The notes under the pieces are model-generated. The model ran no database searches, was not told where the DNA came from, and saw only the letters and a list, made by a program, of their open reading frames with translations. DNA of 62,129 nt from Clostridia bacterium (GTDB taxonomy: Bacteria; Bacillota; Clostridia; Acetivibrionales; DSM-2933), in the NCBI GenBank assembly GCA_026416815.1, contig JAOAEJ010000089.1, positions 1 through 62,129 on the forward strand, written 5' to 3'. Positions 1-7,030 of this stretch are shown here, one piece after another. Both the position numbers and the translations under genes were made by a program. Every line of letters begins with the position of its first letter. The stretch's first letter is position 1.

Positions 1-1810
1 GTTCCAGCTGTTGCTGCACTGTACACTTTTACTACATCGCCTTCTGCAAGACCGTTTACTACTACTTCGTCGCTTGTTCCCACTTTGTTGTTTGTTACTG
101 CTATGTTAGCTGCTACAGGTGCTGTTGATACAGGCTCTGCTGTATAAGCTTTTGTTGTTCTTGTACTTTCGTTCTTATCGGTTCCTTTTACTGATACGTA
201 TACATTGCCTGCTGCTGTTCCAAGCTGTGTTATAGATACAGTTGCAGATGTTTCACCAGTTGCCACTGTTGCTGTACCGAGCACTGTACCCGCTGTTGCT
301 GCACTGTATACTTTTACTACATCACCTTCTACTAGGTTTGCTACTGCTACTGTGTCAGGTGTACCTGTTGCGTTGTTTGTTATTGTTATGTCAGCCGCTA
401 CAGGTGCTGTTGTCACAGGTTCTGCTATATACGCTTTTACTATTCTTGTACTTTCAAGCTTTTCTGCCTCTTTTACTGATACATATACATTGCCTGCTGC
501 TGTTCCAAGCTGTGCTATAGACACTACCGCAGATGTTTCGCCTGTTGCTACTGTTGCTGTTCCGAGCACCGTTCCAGCTGTTGCTGCACTGTATACTTTT
601 ACTATATTGCCTTCTGCAAGGTTTGCCACTAATACTGTGTCATTTGTTCCTGTTGCATTGTTTTCTACTGTTATGTCAGCTGCTAAAGGTGCCGTTGTTA
701 TAGGCTCTGAAGCAAAGGTCTTTGCTGTCCTTGGGCTTTCAAGCTTGTTATCACTTGTTGCTGTTACATATACTGTTCCACCATTTGCTCCCAATTGATC
801 TACTGAAATAACAACTGCTCCTGCACCGGAAACTGCCGTTCCAAGTACTGTTCCACCACTTGCTGCACTATATACTTTTACTACGTCACTTATTCCAAGC
901 CCCACTACTTCTACTGTATCAATTGTCGGGTGATAGTTGTTGGTTATTGTTATGTCAGCTGCTAAAGGTGCTACAGTTGTTTCTGAGTCATAGTCTTTTG
1001 CTACTCTCGCACTCTCATTCATATCAGTAGTTGTCACTGTTACGTATACTCTGCCTGCCGCAGCACCCAATTGTGCAATCGTTACAGTTGCAGAGTCCAT
1101 ACCAGTTTCCACTGTTGCGGTTCCGAGAAGTGTTCCGGCAGTTGCTGCGCTATACACCTTTACTACGTCACCCGCGAAAAGCATAGCTACTTCTACTGTG
1201 TCAGATACGCCAACCTTGTTGTTTGTTACCGTAATATCAGCTGCCAACGGCGCTGTTGATACAGCTTCTGCTTCATAGGTTATTGCTGTACGAGTACTTT
1301 CTTTTTGTCCTGGGCTCTTTACTGCTACATATATGGTTCCTGCTGAAGAACCTAATTGATTTATAAATAATTTAGCGTCAGGAGTTCCTACTGCTACAGC
1401 AATCGGAGCAACAGCTGTTGATGTAGGATATGCCTTGATAATCTCATCAGCAGCAACATTTATTACTGTTATTACATCCAATTGTCCTGTTGCATTGTTT
1501 TGGACTGTAACATTTTCCGCTAATATTGGAGTTGAAGCCGGCTCTGCCTCATATGTTACTGCAGTACGTGTACTTTCTGTGTTACCTGGTGTAGTAACAG
1601 AAACATAAACTGTTCCGCCTGTTACACCTAACTGCTCTATGTACAATGTTGCACTATCCACATCTGCAACTGAAACCGCGATTGGGCTTCCTCCTGTTGC
1701 CGTAGTGTATACCCTCGCAATAACATCCGCTGACAGGTTACCTACCTGTACTGTATCCGGAGCCCCGAAGTTATTAGTTACTGTTATATCCAATGCAGCA
1801 GGTGCTGTTG
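1..1810 (-). repeat. Seven tandem ~279-285 bp coding repeats
   Basis: Direct tandem repeats inside the secreted protein gene. The conserved GTCAGC-like anchor (LAAD in the protein) recurs near 105, 390, 675, 954, 1236, 1515 and 1788. The three copies nearest the left edge are spaced exactly 285 bases; more N-terminal copies are spaced 273-282 and are more diverged. This gradient suggests recent expansion toward the C-terminal side. Apparent plus-strand frames here are shadows of the repeats. Confidence 0.9.
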
Positions 1811-1892
1811 ATACAGCTGCAAACGCAGGATATACGAATAACAGTAATAATACAAATGTACTAATAATTAATCCGAACAATTTCTTAGACAT
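1..1892 (-). CDS. Large secreted tandem-repeat protein, 5' part only
   Basis: Open frame on the minus strand from an ATG at 1892, with AAGGAGA eight bases upstream, running off the left edge after about 630 codons, so the C-terminus is missing. The N-terminus (MSKKLFGLIISTFVLL, ending near YPAFA) is a clear signal peptide, so the product is exported. The rest is seven or more repeats of about 91-95 residues, each with an ITVTNN-like start, a KVYSAATAGT-like middle, a GNVYVSV-like strand and an ESTRT-like end. Similar beta-rich repeats occur in S-layer and other surface proteins of Bacillota; the exact family is not certain. No catalytic motif is visible in the part present. A c-di-GMP riboswitch lies about 500 bases upstream on the same strand, which fits a surface, matrix or adhesion role (inference). 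Confidence 0.85.
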   Translation of the reverse strand, partial: MSKKLFGLIISTFVLLLLFVYPAFAAVSTAPAALDITVTNNFGAPDTVQVGNLSADVIARVYTTATGGSPIAVSVADVDSATLYIEQLGVTGGTVYVSVTTPGNTESTRTAVTYEAEPASTPILAENVTVQNNATGQLDVITVINVAADEIIKAYPTSTAVAPIAVAVGTPDAKLFINQLGSSAGTIYVAVKSPGQKESTRTAITYEAEAVSTAPLAADITVTNNKVGVSDTVEVAMLFAGDVVKVYSAATAGTLLGTATVETGMDSATVTIAQLGAAAGRVYVTVTTTDMNESARVAKDYDSETTVAPLAADITITNNYHPTIDTVEVVGLGISDVVKVYSAASGGTVLGTAVSGAGAVVISVDQLGANGGTVYVTATSDNKLESPRTAKTFASEPITTAPLAADITVENNATGTNDTVLVANLAEGNIVKVYSAATAGTVLGTATVATGETSAVVSIAQLGTAAGNVYVSVKEAEKLESTRIVKAYIAEPVTTAPVAADITITNNATGTPDTVAVANLVEGDVVKVYSAATAGTVLGTATVATGETSATVSITQLGTAAGNVYVSVKGTDKNESTRTTKAYTAEPVSTAPVAANIAVTNNKVGTSDEVVVNGLAEGDVVKVYSAATAG

Positions 1893-2400
1893 TGCACCAT
1901 CTCCTTTTCATATTAATGCCCTCAAAAGCTTCAAATCGTTTCGAGAGATTTTTAAGATGTTTGGATTATACCATTCACCTTAAACACATCCTTGTGTTCC
2001 TACACTTTTTGCGTAAAATAATCATCCTTAATTGTATATGGTTGCAATAGATATACCATTGACTGGGTGCTTTAACACACGTACACCGACCAACACGGCA
2101 TTTTAATCTGCAACTACAAGGTAATAGTGCCCTAACCTTACTCTTGATGATTATGTAGCCATGCTTGCTCTAATACTATCAATTTGTAAAGAAATTTGAT
2201 TAACCATTGAAAATGTAGACTTTTGACTTGGTAACAAACACATATATAATATAACGCACCTTAAGGAACTGATATATTATACAATACTTTAATTAAGTAC
2301 TTATGCGCTGTTACACTTCCATAAAGAGCTAATCAGGAAAGTTAAATATGCTTTTAGACTAGTAGAATTATAGAAATGTATGCATAAATAAATCCTGAAA
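1893..2400 (-). other. Long untranslated leader of the repeat-protein gene
   Basis: About 500 bases separate the end of the riboswitch from the ATG at 1892. I see several imperfect inverted repeats, for example AGGT/ACCT arms around 2122-2142, but no convincing intrinsic terminator and no credible small gene. A good plus-strand promoter (2223-2250) lies inside it. The function is unknown. Confidence 0.45.
2223..2250 (+). promoter_or_regulatory. Sigma-A-like promoter, plus strand
   Basis: TTGACT at 2223-2228, a 16-base spacer, TATAAT at 2245-2250. It points toward the ZIP gene at 2848 but would also transcribe antisense to the riboswitch leader. It could give the ZIP mRNA a 590-base leader or make a separate antisense RNA. 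A TATAAT at 2817-2822 just before the ZIP gene lacks a good -35. Confidence 0.5.
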
Positions 2401-2490
2401 CCTGTGGCAGCCCGACCATCATAGTATTCTCTACCTTAGATTCGTAGCTTTGCGCCCCTAATTTTCAATAGGTTTGCCCTTATCAAACCA
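2401..2490 (-). promoter_or_regulatory. Cyclic di-GMP-I (GEMM) riboswitch
   Basis: The minus strand carries the GEMM-I landmarks in order: AGGGCAAACC, a GAAA tetraloop hairpin, a GGGGCGCAAAGC block, a second stem and GGTCGGGCTGCC. The layout matches the Vibrio Vc2 aptamer class, which binds c-di-GMP. One oddity is that the base before CGCAAAGC is G, whereas the usual consensus has the adenine that intercalates between the two guanines of the ligand. The Gs of AGGGC, where the ligand-reading G lies, are kept, so this is not the G-to-A pattern of the cGAMP subclass. It sits upstream of the secreted repeat protein on the same strand. No terminator is obvious right after it, so the output mechanism is unclear. 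Confidence 0.85.
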
Positions 2491-2847
2491 TGTTCCGGAA
2501 TTACCTTGACTTTCATACTTAATCATATAGGTCTTTAGACATAAGCTTTATAAATTAGACCTACACAAATCAACTGCCATTCTCACCACCTTTCTTCTAG
2601 TTTACATAGTAAAAAAAGGTTAATTGATAATATTTAAGCCTTAGCAAACTTTTCAATAAGTATATCGCCTAAAAGTTAATAAAACTTTAGTCCTATATTT
2701 TGATTTTTTTATATATTTCTTATCTTAATATCATCTGGGTAGATTTACTATTATTAATTGTTCCTTGACTGATTTTATTACACCTTTTTTATGTATCCGT
2801 CATAACTTAAAGTAGGTATAATGTTATGGATACCTGGAGGTAATAAA

Positions 2848-3648
2848 TTGGTTGAGTTTTTATCACAGTTCAATATTATAGTGGTAGGTATAATAGCAAC
2901 CTTTATAACTGGACTTTCCACTGGAGTTGGAGCTTTGCTTATTTATTTAAGTAAGCATGTATCTAAGAAGATGCTTGACGCTGCCCTAGGCGTAGCCGCA
3001 GGAGTAATGCTGGCAGCCACATCCTTCAGTCTGATAATTCCTGCTATAGAGGCGGGTGGAGGACCTGTAAAAGGCTCATTTATAACACTAATCGGTATAT
3101 TAATAGGCGGAATTTTCCTTGATCTGACCGATAAGTTTTTTCCTGACTCCAACCTTATGCTGAACTCAATGAATGATGATGAAGCACTTAAAAACGGAGC
3201 ACGGCTAAGGAAAGTCTGGCTCTTTATTATCGCAATTACTGTACATAACTTTCCTGAAGGCCTGGCTGTAGGTGTGGGTTTTGGTAATGGGGATATTGCT
3301 AATGGGTTAAGTCTTGCAATTGGTATCGGTTTACAAAACTTCCCTGAAGGCCTAGCTGTAGCTCTACCGTTGATTAGAGAAGGCTATCCTCGCTGGAAGG
3401 CTTTCCTGATCGCACTAAGTACGGGACTTGTAGAACCTATAGGAGGGTTGTTAGGTGTAGGTATTGTACAGATTTCGCAGCCTGTACTTCCATTAGCTAT
3501 GGCTTTCGCAGCAGGAGCAATGCTTTTTGTAATCAGTCATGAAATCATCCCCGAAACCCAGAGTGATCATAAACACTCAAAACTTGCTACTCATGCACTT
3601 CTTATCGGATTTGTAATAATGATGTTTATGGATAATACCCTAGGATAA
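2848..3648 (+). CDS. ZIP-family divalent metal transporter (first copy)
   Basis: Integral membrane transporter of the ZIP (ZupT/GufA-like) family, which imports Zn2+ and related divalent metals. About 266 aa with roughly eight hydrophobic segments. Family motifs are visible: HNFPEGLAVGVGF in the fourth segment and QNFPEGLAVALPL in the fifth, carrying the His, Asn and Glu metal ligands. The open frame extends up to an ATG at 2821, but TGGAGG at 2835-2840 lies seven bases before an in-frame TTG at 2848, and that start aligns with the N-terminus of the paralogue at 3885. Followed by its own terminator. Metal specificity cannot be read from sequence alone. Confidence 0.9.
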   Translation: MVEFLSQFNIIVVGIIATFITGLSTGVGALLIYLSKHVSKKMLDAALGVAAGVMLAATSFSLIIPAIEAGGGPVKGSFITLIGILIGGIFLDLTDKFFPDSNLMLNSMNDDEALKNGARLRKVWLFIIAITVHNFPEGLAVGVGFGNGDIANGLSLAIGIGLQNFPEGLAVALPLIREGYPRWKAFLIALSTGLVEPIGGLLGVGIVQISQPVLPLAMAFAAGAMLFVISHEIIPETQSDHKHSKLATHALLIGFVIMMFMDNTLG

Positions 3649-3667
3649 TAGTATCCGCATACATAAT

Positions 3668-3716
3668 AAAAAGGATAAAGACCTGATTCTTATGGATTCA
3701 AGTCTCTATCCTTTTT
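3668..3716 (+). terminator. Intrinsic terminator after first ZIP gene
   Basis: AAAAAGGATA and AGAC arms pair with GTCT and TATCCTTTTT; the 3' arm ends in a T run. Confidence 0.8.
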
Positions 3717-3884
3717 ATATTATATATAATTTGTACTAAATCTATTTTTTAATTCTCCTCATTTAATAATCCTCATTTTAGTATGATTAAACTCGGATTT
3801 GCATGGTATATATAATGAAGGTACTAATTAAGTTGTTTAATGCTTATAATAGTTAAATGAACTTCAAATGCGAGGGAGGACAAC

Positions 3885-4661
3885 ATGGACTTATTTAACC
3901 CAAACAATTTTATTTTAATTGGCATAATTGCAAGTATTTGTGCCGGGACAGCAACAGGTCTTGGCTCACTGCCTATATTTTTTACAAAGAAAGTTTCGGA
4001 TAGAACCTTAGATGCCATGCTTGGTTTTTCAGCTGGAGTTATGCTTGCGGCAACTTCATTCAGTCTCATTATTCCCTCTATTGAACATGCGGGTGGCGGA
4101 GTAAAGGGAGTAACAATTACTGCACTTGGAATACTATTTGGAGCAATATTTCTAGATCTTGTAGATAAGTTTTCACCACATATGCATACTATCGCAGGCA
4201 GCGAAGGAAGAAAATCAACATTAAGCAAAGTATGGCTTTTTGTTATAGCAATAACTATACACAACTTTCCTGAAGGTCTTGCCGTAGGTGTAGGATTTGG
4301 GTCAGGTGATATAGCAAACGGTGTTTCTCTTGCGATAGGTATCGGCCTGCAAAACATGCCTGAAGGTCTTGCAGTAGCACTTCCCCTTCTCCGGGAAGGC
4401 TATTCCAGAAGGAAAGCCTTTACCATTGCACTTCTTACAGGACTCGTTGAACCTATAGGCGGCTTATTCGGCATATCTATAGTTCAGGTTGCACAGCCTA
4501 TACTTCCATTAGGACTGGCTTTTGCTGCGGGGGCTATGTTGTTTGTCATCAGTGATGAGATTATCCCTGAAACTCATTCAAGGGGCTTTCAGAGAATTGC
4601 TACCTATGGGGTTATCATTGGCTTTGTAATTATGATGGTTCTTGATAATACTTTGGGATAA
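3885..4661 (+). CDS. ZIP-family divalent metal transporter (second copy)
   Basis: Paralogue of the gene at 2848, 258 aa, with the same architecture and motifs: HNFPEGLAVGVGF and QNMPEGLAVALPL. The cytoplasmic loop between segments 3 and 4 is shorter than in the first copy and lacks its extra acidic stretch. ATG start with GGGAGGACAAC just upstream. It has its own upstream region of about 170 bases and its own terminator, so the two copies look separately transcribed. This suggests different metal or regulatory responses after tandem duplication. No metal-repressor operator was recognised. Confidence 0.9.
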   Translation: MDLFNPNNFILIGIIASICAGTATGLGSLPIFFTKKVSDRTLDAMLGFSAGVMLAATSFSLIIPSIEHAGGGVKGVTITALGILFGAIFLDLVDKFSPHMHTIAGSEGRKSTLSKVWLFVIAITIHNFPEGLAVGVGFGSGDIANGVSLAIGIGLQNMPEGLAVALPLLREGYSRRKAFTIALLTGLVEPIGGLFGISIVQVAQPILPLGLAFAAGAMLFVISDEIIPETHSRGFQRIATYGVIIGFVIMMVLDNTLG

Positions 4662-4699
4662 ACCCGTTTATAATTCCTATATTTTAAATGTCATATAAT

Positions 4700-4745
4700 A
4701 AAGAAGCAAAACCAATTATTCAGGTATTATGAGTTTTGCTTCTTT
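4700..4745. terminator. Bidirectional intrinsic terminator
   Basis: Perfect 13-bp arms AAAGAAGCAAAAC and GTTTTGCTTCTTT. It serves the ZIP gene from the left and the convergent minus-strand gene ending at 4761 from the right. Confidence 0.85.
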
Positions 4746-4760
4746 ATGTTTTTAAGTATA

Positions 4761-5132
4761 TTAATGCTTATCTGTCTTACAACTGTTGTCTACTACTAGT
4801 TCGGAAGTTATTGACGGATTTACCGCCTCATCCATTGTAATCTGTAATATTTCTTCTAGTGAAGCCCCTCCTGAAATAACACTGGTAAATTCATTAATAA
4901 TTGATATGGCACTCTTGTCTTGCGAATATTTTTTTACTACTCTCTTTACACCATTATACAACCGCTGCTCATCATTGGCATTGATTTCATCCTTAAACAT
5001 CTCTGCAAATATCATTGGCAGATTACATATTTCTTTCTCCAGAGTTTCCAGTTGATCTACTTTTCCTGTAAAACTTTCTGTATTACTATTTTCAACTATA
5101 AAAATCCCTCCAAACATTATTGCTGCTGACAA
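4761..5132 (-). CDS. Hypothetical protein, about 123 aa
   Basis: I do not recognise this protein. It is soluble and acidic, with a predicted helical C-terminal half and a Lys/Asp-rich tail ending in CKTDKH. The frame opens with a TTG at 5132 that has only a weak ribosome site; an in-frame ATG at 5117 has none. A good GGAGGG at about 5109-5114 lies inside the frame but is not followed by a standard in-frame start, so the start is unresolved and a 5' error or decay is possible. The shared bidirectional terminator downstream supports real transcription. No function is proposed. Confidence 0.5.
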   Translation of the reverse strand: MSAAIMFGGIFIVENSNTESFTGKVDQLETLEKEICNLPMIFAEMFKDEINANDEQRLYNGVKRVVKKYSQDKSAISIINEFTSVISGGASLEEILQITMDEAVNPSITSELVVDNSCKTDKH

Positions 5133-5296
5133 CGACTTATTAACATACCTATATATTTTTCTTTTTGTTAAAGAAATATTAAAAAATTTTAATATATTAA
5201 GGGTTTTATTTATATGAAGTTTGATTTATTTTCTCATAAAGACATGCCGTTTATTAATACAATCTAGTAAGTACATTTTATTTACAGGAGGTTCTT

Positions 5297-5881
5297 ATGG
5301 TTTTAAAGGATGTTAAAATAGCTTTTGGACTTACGGGCTCTTATTGTGTTTTTGATAAAGTTATACCGCAGGTTGAAGTTCTCGTTAATGCAGGTGCGGA
5401 TGTTTATCCTATAGTTTCTTATGCAGTTGCAACTACAGATAGCAGGTTTGGAAAAGCTCAGGATTTTATGGATAAATTAACTGCTATTACTGGTAAACCT
5501 ATTATAAAAACTATAGTTGATGCTGAACCCCTTGGTGTTGTACAGCCGATTGATATAGTCGTTGTTTCGCCATGCACAGGAAATACTCTTTCCAAACTTT
5601 ATGATGGTGCAACCGACTCACCGGTTTTAATGGCTGCTAAGGGGCTATTTAGAAATCATAAACCTGTGGTTTTGGGTATAGCAACAAACGATGGGCTTGG
5701 AATTAGTGCAAAAAACCTTGGAGGGCTCTTGTCCACTAAAAATGTTTATTTTATACCTTTCGGACAGGATAACTATGTTATGAAACCTGATTCTTTAGTG
5801 TCTAAATTCGAATTAACCTTGCCTACCGTTGTTCAAGCATTAAAAGGTGCCCAGCTCCAGCCCCTACTCGTTGAATACTAG
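5297..5881 (+). CDS. dpaB: Dipicolinate synthase subunit B
   Basis: Flavoprotein-family subunit (SpoVFB) of dipicolinate synthase. It works with DpaA in the mother cell to oxidise dihydrodipicolinate to dipicolinic acid, the Ca2+ chelator of the spore core. At 194 aa it has the normal family length, with the N-terminal FGLTGSYCVFDKV flavin-loop pattern, the VVVSPCTGNTLSKL motif and the ATNDGLG block. ATG with CAGGAGG six bases upstream. dpaA normally precedes dpaB in one operon; here the upstream neighbour is an unrelated gene on the other strand, so the partner must be elsewhere or be replaced. The tautomerase gene follows after 77 bases. Confidence 0.92.
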   Translation: MVLKDVKIAFGLTGSYCVFDKVIPQVEVLVNAGADVYPIVSYAVATTDSRFGKAQDFMDKLTAITGKPIIKTIVDAEPLGVVQPIDIVVVSPCTGNTLSKLYDGATDSPVLMAAKGLFRNHKPVVLGIATNDGLGISAKNLGGLLSTKNVYFIPFGQDNYVMKPDSLVSKFELTLPTVVQALKGAQLQPLLVEY

Positions 5882-5958
5882 CCTACTGCCAGTAATGATA
5901 TAACTTTTACATTATTATAGATAGTTTTTTGAACTGTCTGGTATAAGGGGGAAAAATT

Positions 5959-6138
5959 ATGCCAATAGTCAGTATAACTATGTGGAGTGGAAGATCTCCA
6001 GAACAAAAGAAGCAGTTAGCTGAAGCAATTACAAATGAGATGATAAAAATTATCGGCCTTAGAAGAGAATCAATCCAAATAATATTTAACGATATAGAAA
6101 AGCAAAACTGGGCTATTGGAGGTAAAATACCCGATTGA
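5959..6138 (+). CDS. 4-oxalocrotonate tautomerase family protein, 59 aa
   Basis: Small gene with ATG at 5959 and AGGGGG seven bases upstream. The product begins MPIVSITMWSGRS, with the catalytic Pro-2 (Pro-1 after Met removal) of the tautomerase superfamily. It keeps the helix pattern RSPEQKKQLAEAIT and the C-terminal NWAIGGK block. The usual length of 4-OT subunits is about 60-62 aa, so this is complete. Such proteins act as cytoplasmic homo-oligomers in keto-enol chemistry; the substrate here is unknown. It probably shares a transcript with dpaB, but a role in dipicolinate chemistry is only speculation. Confidence 0.85.
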   Translation: MPIVSITMWSGRSPEQKKQLAEAITNEMIKIIGLRRESIQIIFNDIEKQNWAIGGKIPD

Positions 6139-6164
6139 TATCAAATTGTTATTTGTCTATATAA

Positions 6165-6380
6165 ATTGCAAAAAAAGAATCTATAACGAAGTTCACACTA
6201 AATCTTTTTGCAATTTGTTCCCTTAAGTTATATTGCGATAACCAAATTTCCCTTGAATTTCATTATCGCAACTTATATAGAAGCTTAATACAACTTGTAT
6301 AAATTGGCATTTCAATATACTAAAAACCTCTTCTCATAAAGGGAACTGCTTCTACCCCAAATATAAGCAGTTCCCTTTTG
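6165..6380. other. Three successive hairpins in a gene-free stretch
   Basis: Hairpin 1: AAATTGCAAAAA against TTTTTGCAATTT (about 6165-6216), which may terminate the dpaB transcript. Hairpin 2: TTGCGATAA against TTATCGCAA (about 6232-6272). Hairpin 3: AAAGGGAACTGCTT (6338-6351) against AAGCAGTTCCCTTT (6365-6378), terminator-like in both directions. The rest of 6381-6708 is AT-rich with nothing recognised. No credible gene is present. Confidence 0.55.
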
Positions 6381-6708
6381 CTGCATCTAAGTTATATCAC
6401 TTTATTTTAGTTTTTTCAAAACTATTCCCTACAACTTATTACCTCTTTTTCATAAATATACATCAGCCGATATTTTATAATTTTTTATAAGAATTAAAGG
6501 ATAATTTTAACTTGATATTTAATAATTCTACCGCTTCATATTCCTTTTTTTTACTTTGACCCTTATTAGGTTATAAGTACTTGTCTTATTCGTAGTTTCA
6601 TACTTTCCAAATCCTCTTCTAAAAAATACCCTTGGAATGCAGCAATAAAATTTTTGCAAGATTCAAATATTGCGGTTGCAAATCCTATTCCTTTTTTACT
6701 AAAAAGTA

Positions 6709-6737
6709 TTGAACGGTCTATATATACATGTTATAAT
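6709..6737 (+). promoter_or_regulatory. Promoter of the gltBD operon
   Basis: TTGAAC at 6709-6714, a 17-base spacer, and TATAAT at 6732-6737. Transcription would start near 6744, giving a leader of about 287 bases before gltB. Confidence 0.75.
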
Positions 6738-6743
6738 ATGAGA

Positions 6744-7030
6744 CACTAAACTTGCATTATTAATTATTTTGGGAAATTTTGCACTTTATTTGAATATTAC
6801 ATCAAGTACAGATATGTATAAAAATTATCTACGCGTACTCAATGACGAGTTTGCATGTCTTTATAGAAGTTTCATTTCTATAATCGGTACGCTTTTAATA
6901 TGTAATTTTTTGTACAGCAGATGTACATTTTTTTGTCGCTACTTAAGAATAAGCTTTCAAGGTATAATACCTGATAATTCATTTTTTATTAAATTATAAC
7001 TGTTTGTTTCAACTAAGGGAGGTTTATTAA
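6744..7030 (+). promoter_or_regulatory. Long structured leader of gltB
   Basis: Contains a closing stem GCGTAC (6830-6835) with GTACGC (6886-6891) enclosing a smaller hairpin TTATAGAA/TTCTATAA. A short TGTAC/GTACA hairpin follows at about 6913-6929 with a run of seven Ts, which is terminator-like. I could not match it to a known riboswitch, T-box or ANTAR-target hairpin pair. A possible 76-residue frame here (6769-6999) starts with TTG, has no ribosome site, and is probably not coding. Confidence 0.45.

Noticed and set aside
1..1810. CRISPR-like or other non-coding tandem array
   Set aside because: The units are about 285 bp, multiples of three and coding; there is no short-repeat/spacer pattern and no cas gene.
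205..1983. Plus-strand reading frames with repeated AVPSTVPAVAALYTF-like sequences
   Set aside because: They are antisense shadows of the repeat protein encoded on the minus strand, which has a signal peptide, a ribosome site and a coherent repeat structure.
2401..2490. cGAMP-specific (GEMM-Ib) riboswitch
   Set aside because: The AGGGC Gs, where the ligand-reading guanine lies, are intact; the altered base is at the stacking position instead, so c-di-GMP remains the best call.
6769..6999. A 76-residue protein in the gltB leader
   Set aside because: TTG start, no ribosome site, odd composition, and it overlaps a structured leader behind a good promoter.
6744..7030. ANTAR-target dual hairpins or a T-box in the gltB leader
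   Set aside because: The hairpin loops do not have the A1/G4 six-base pattern, and no T-box GGGTGG-type sequence is present.
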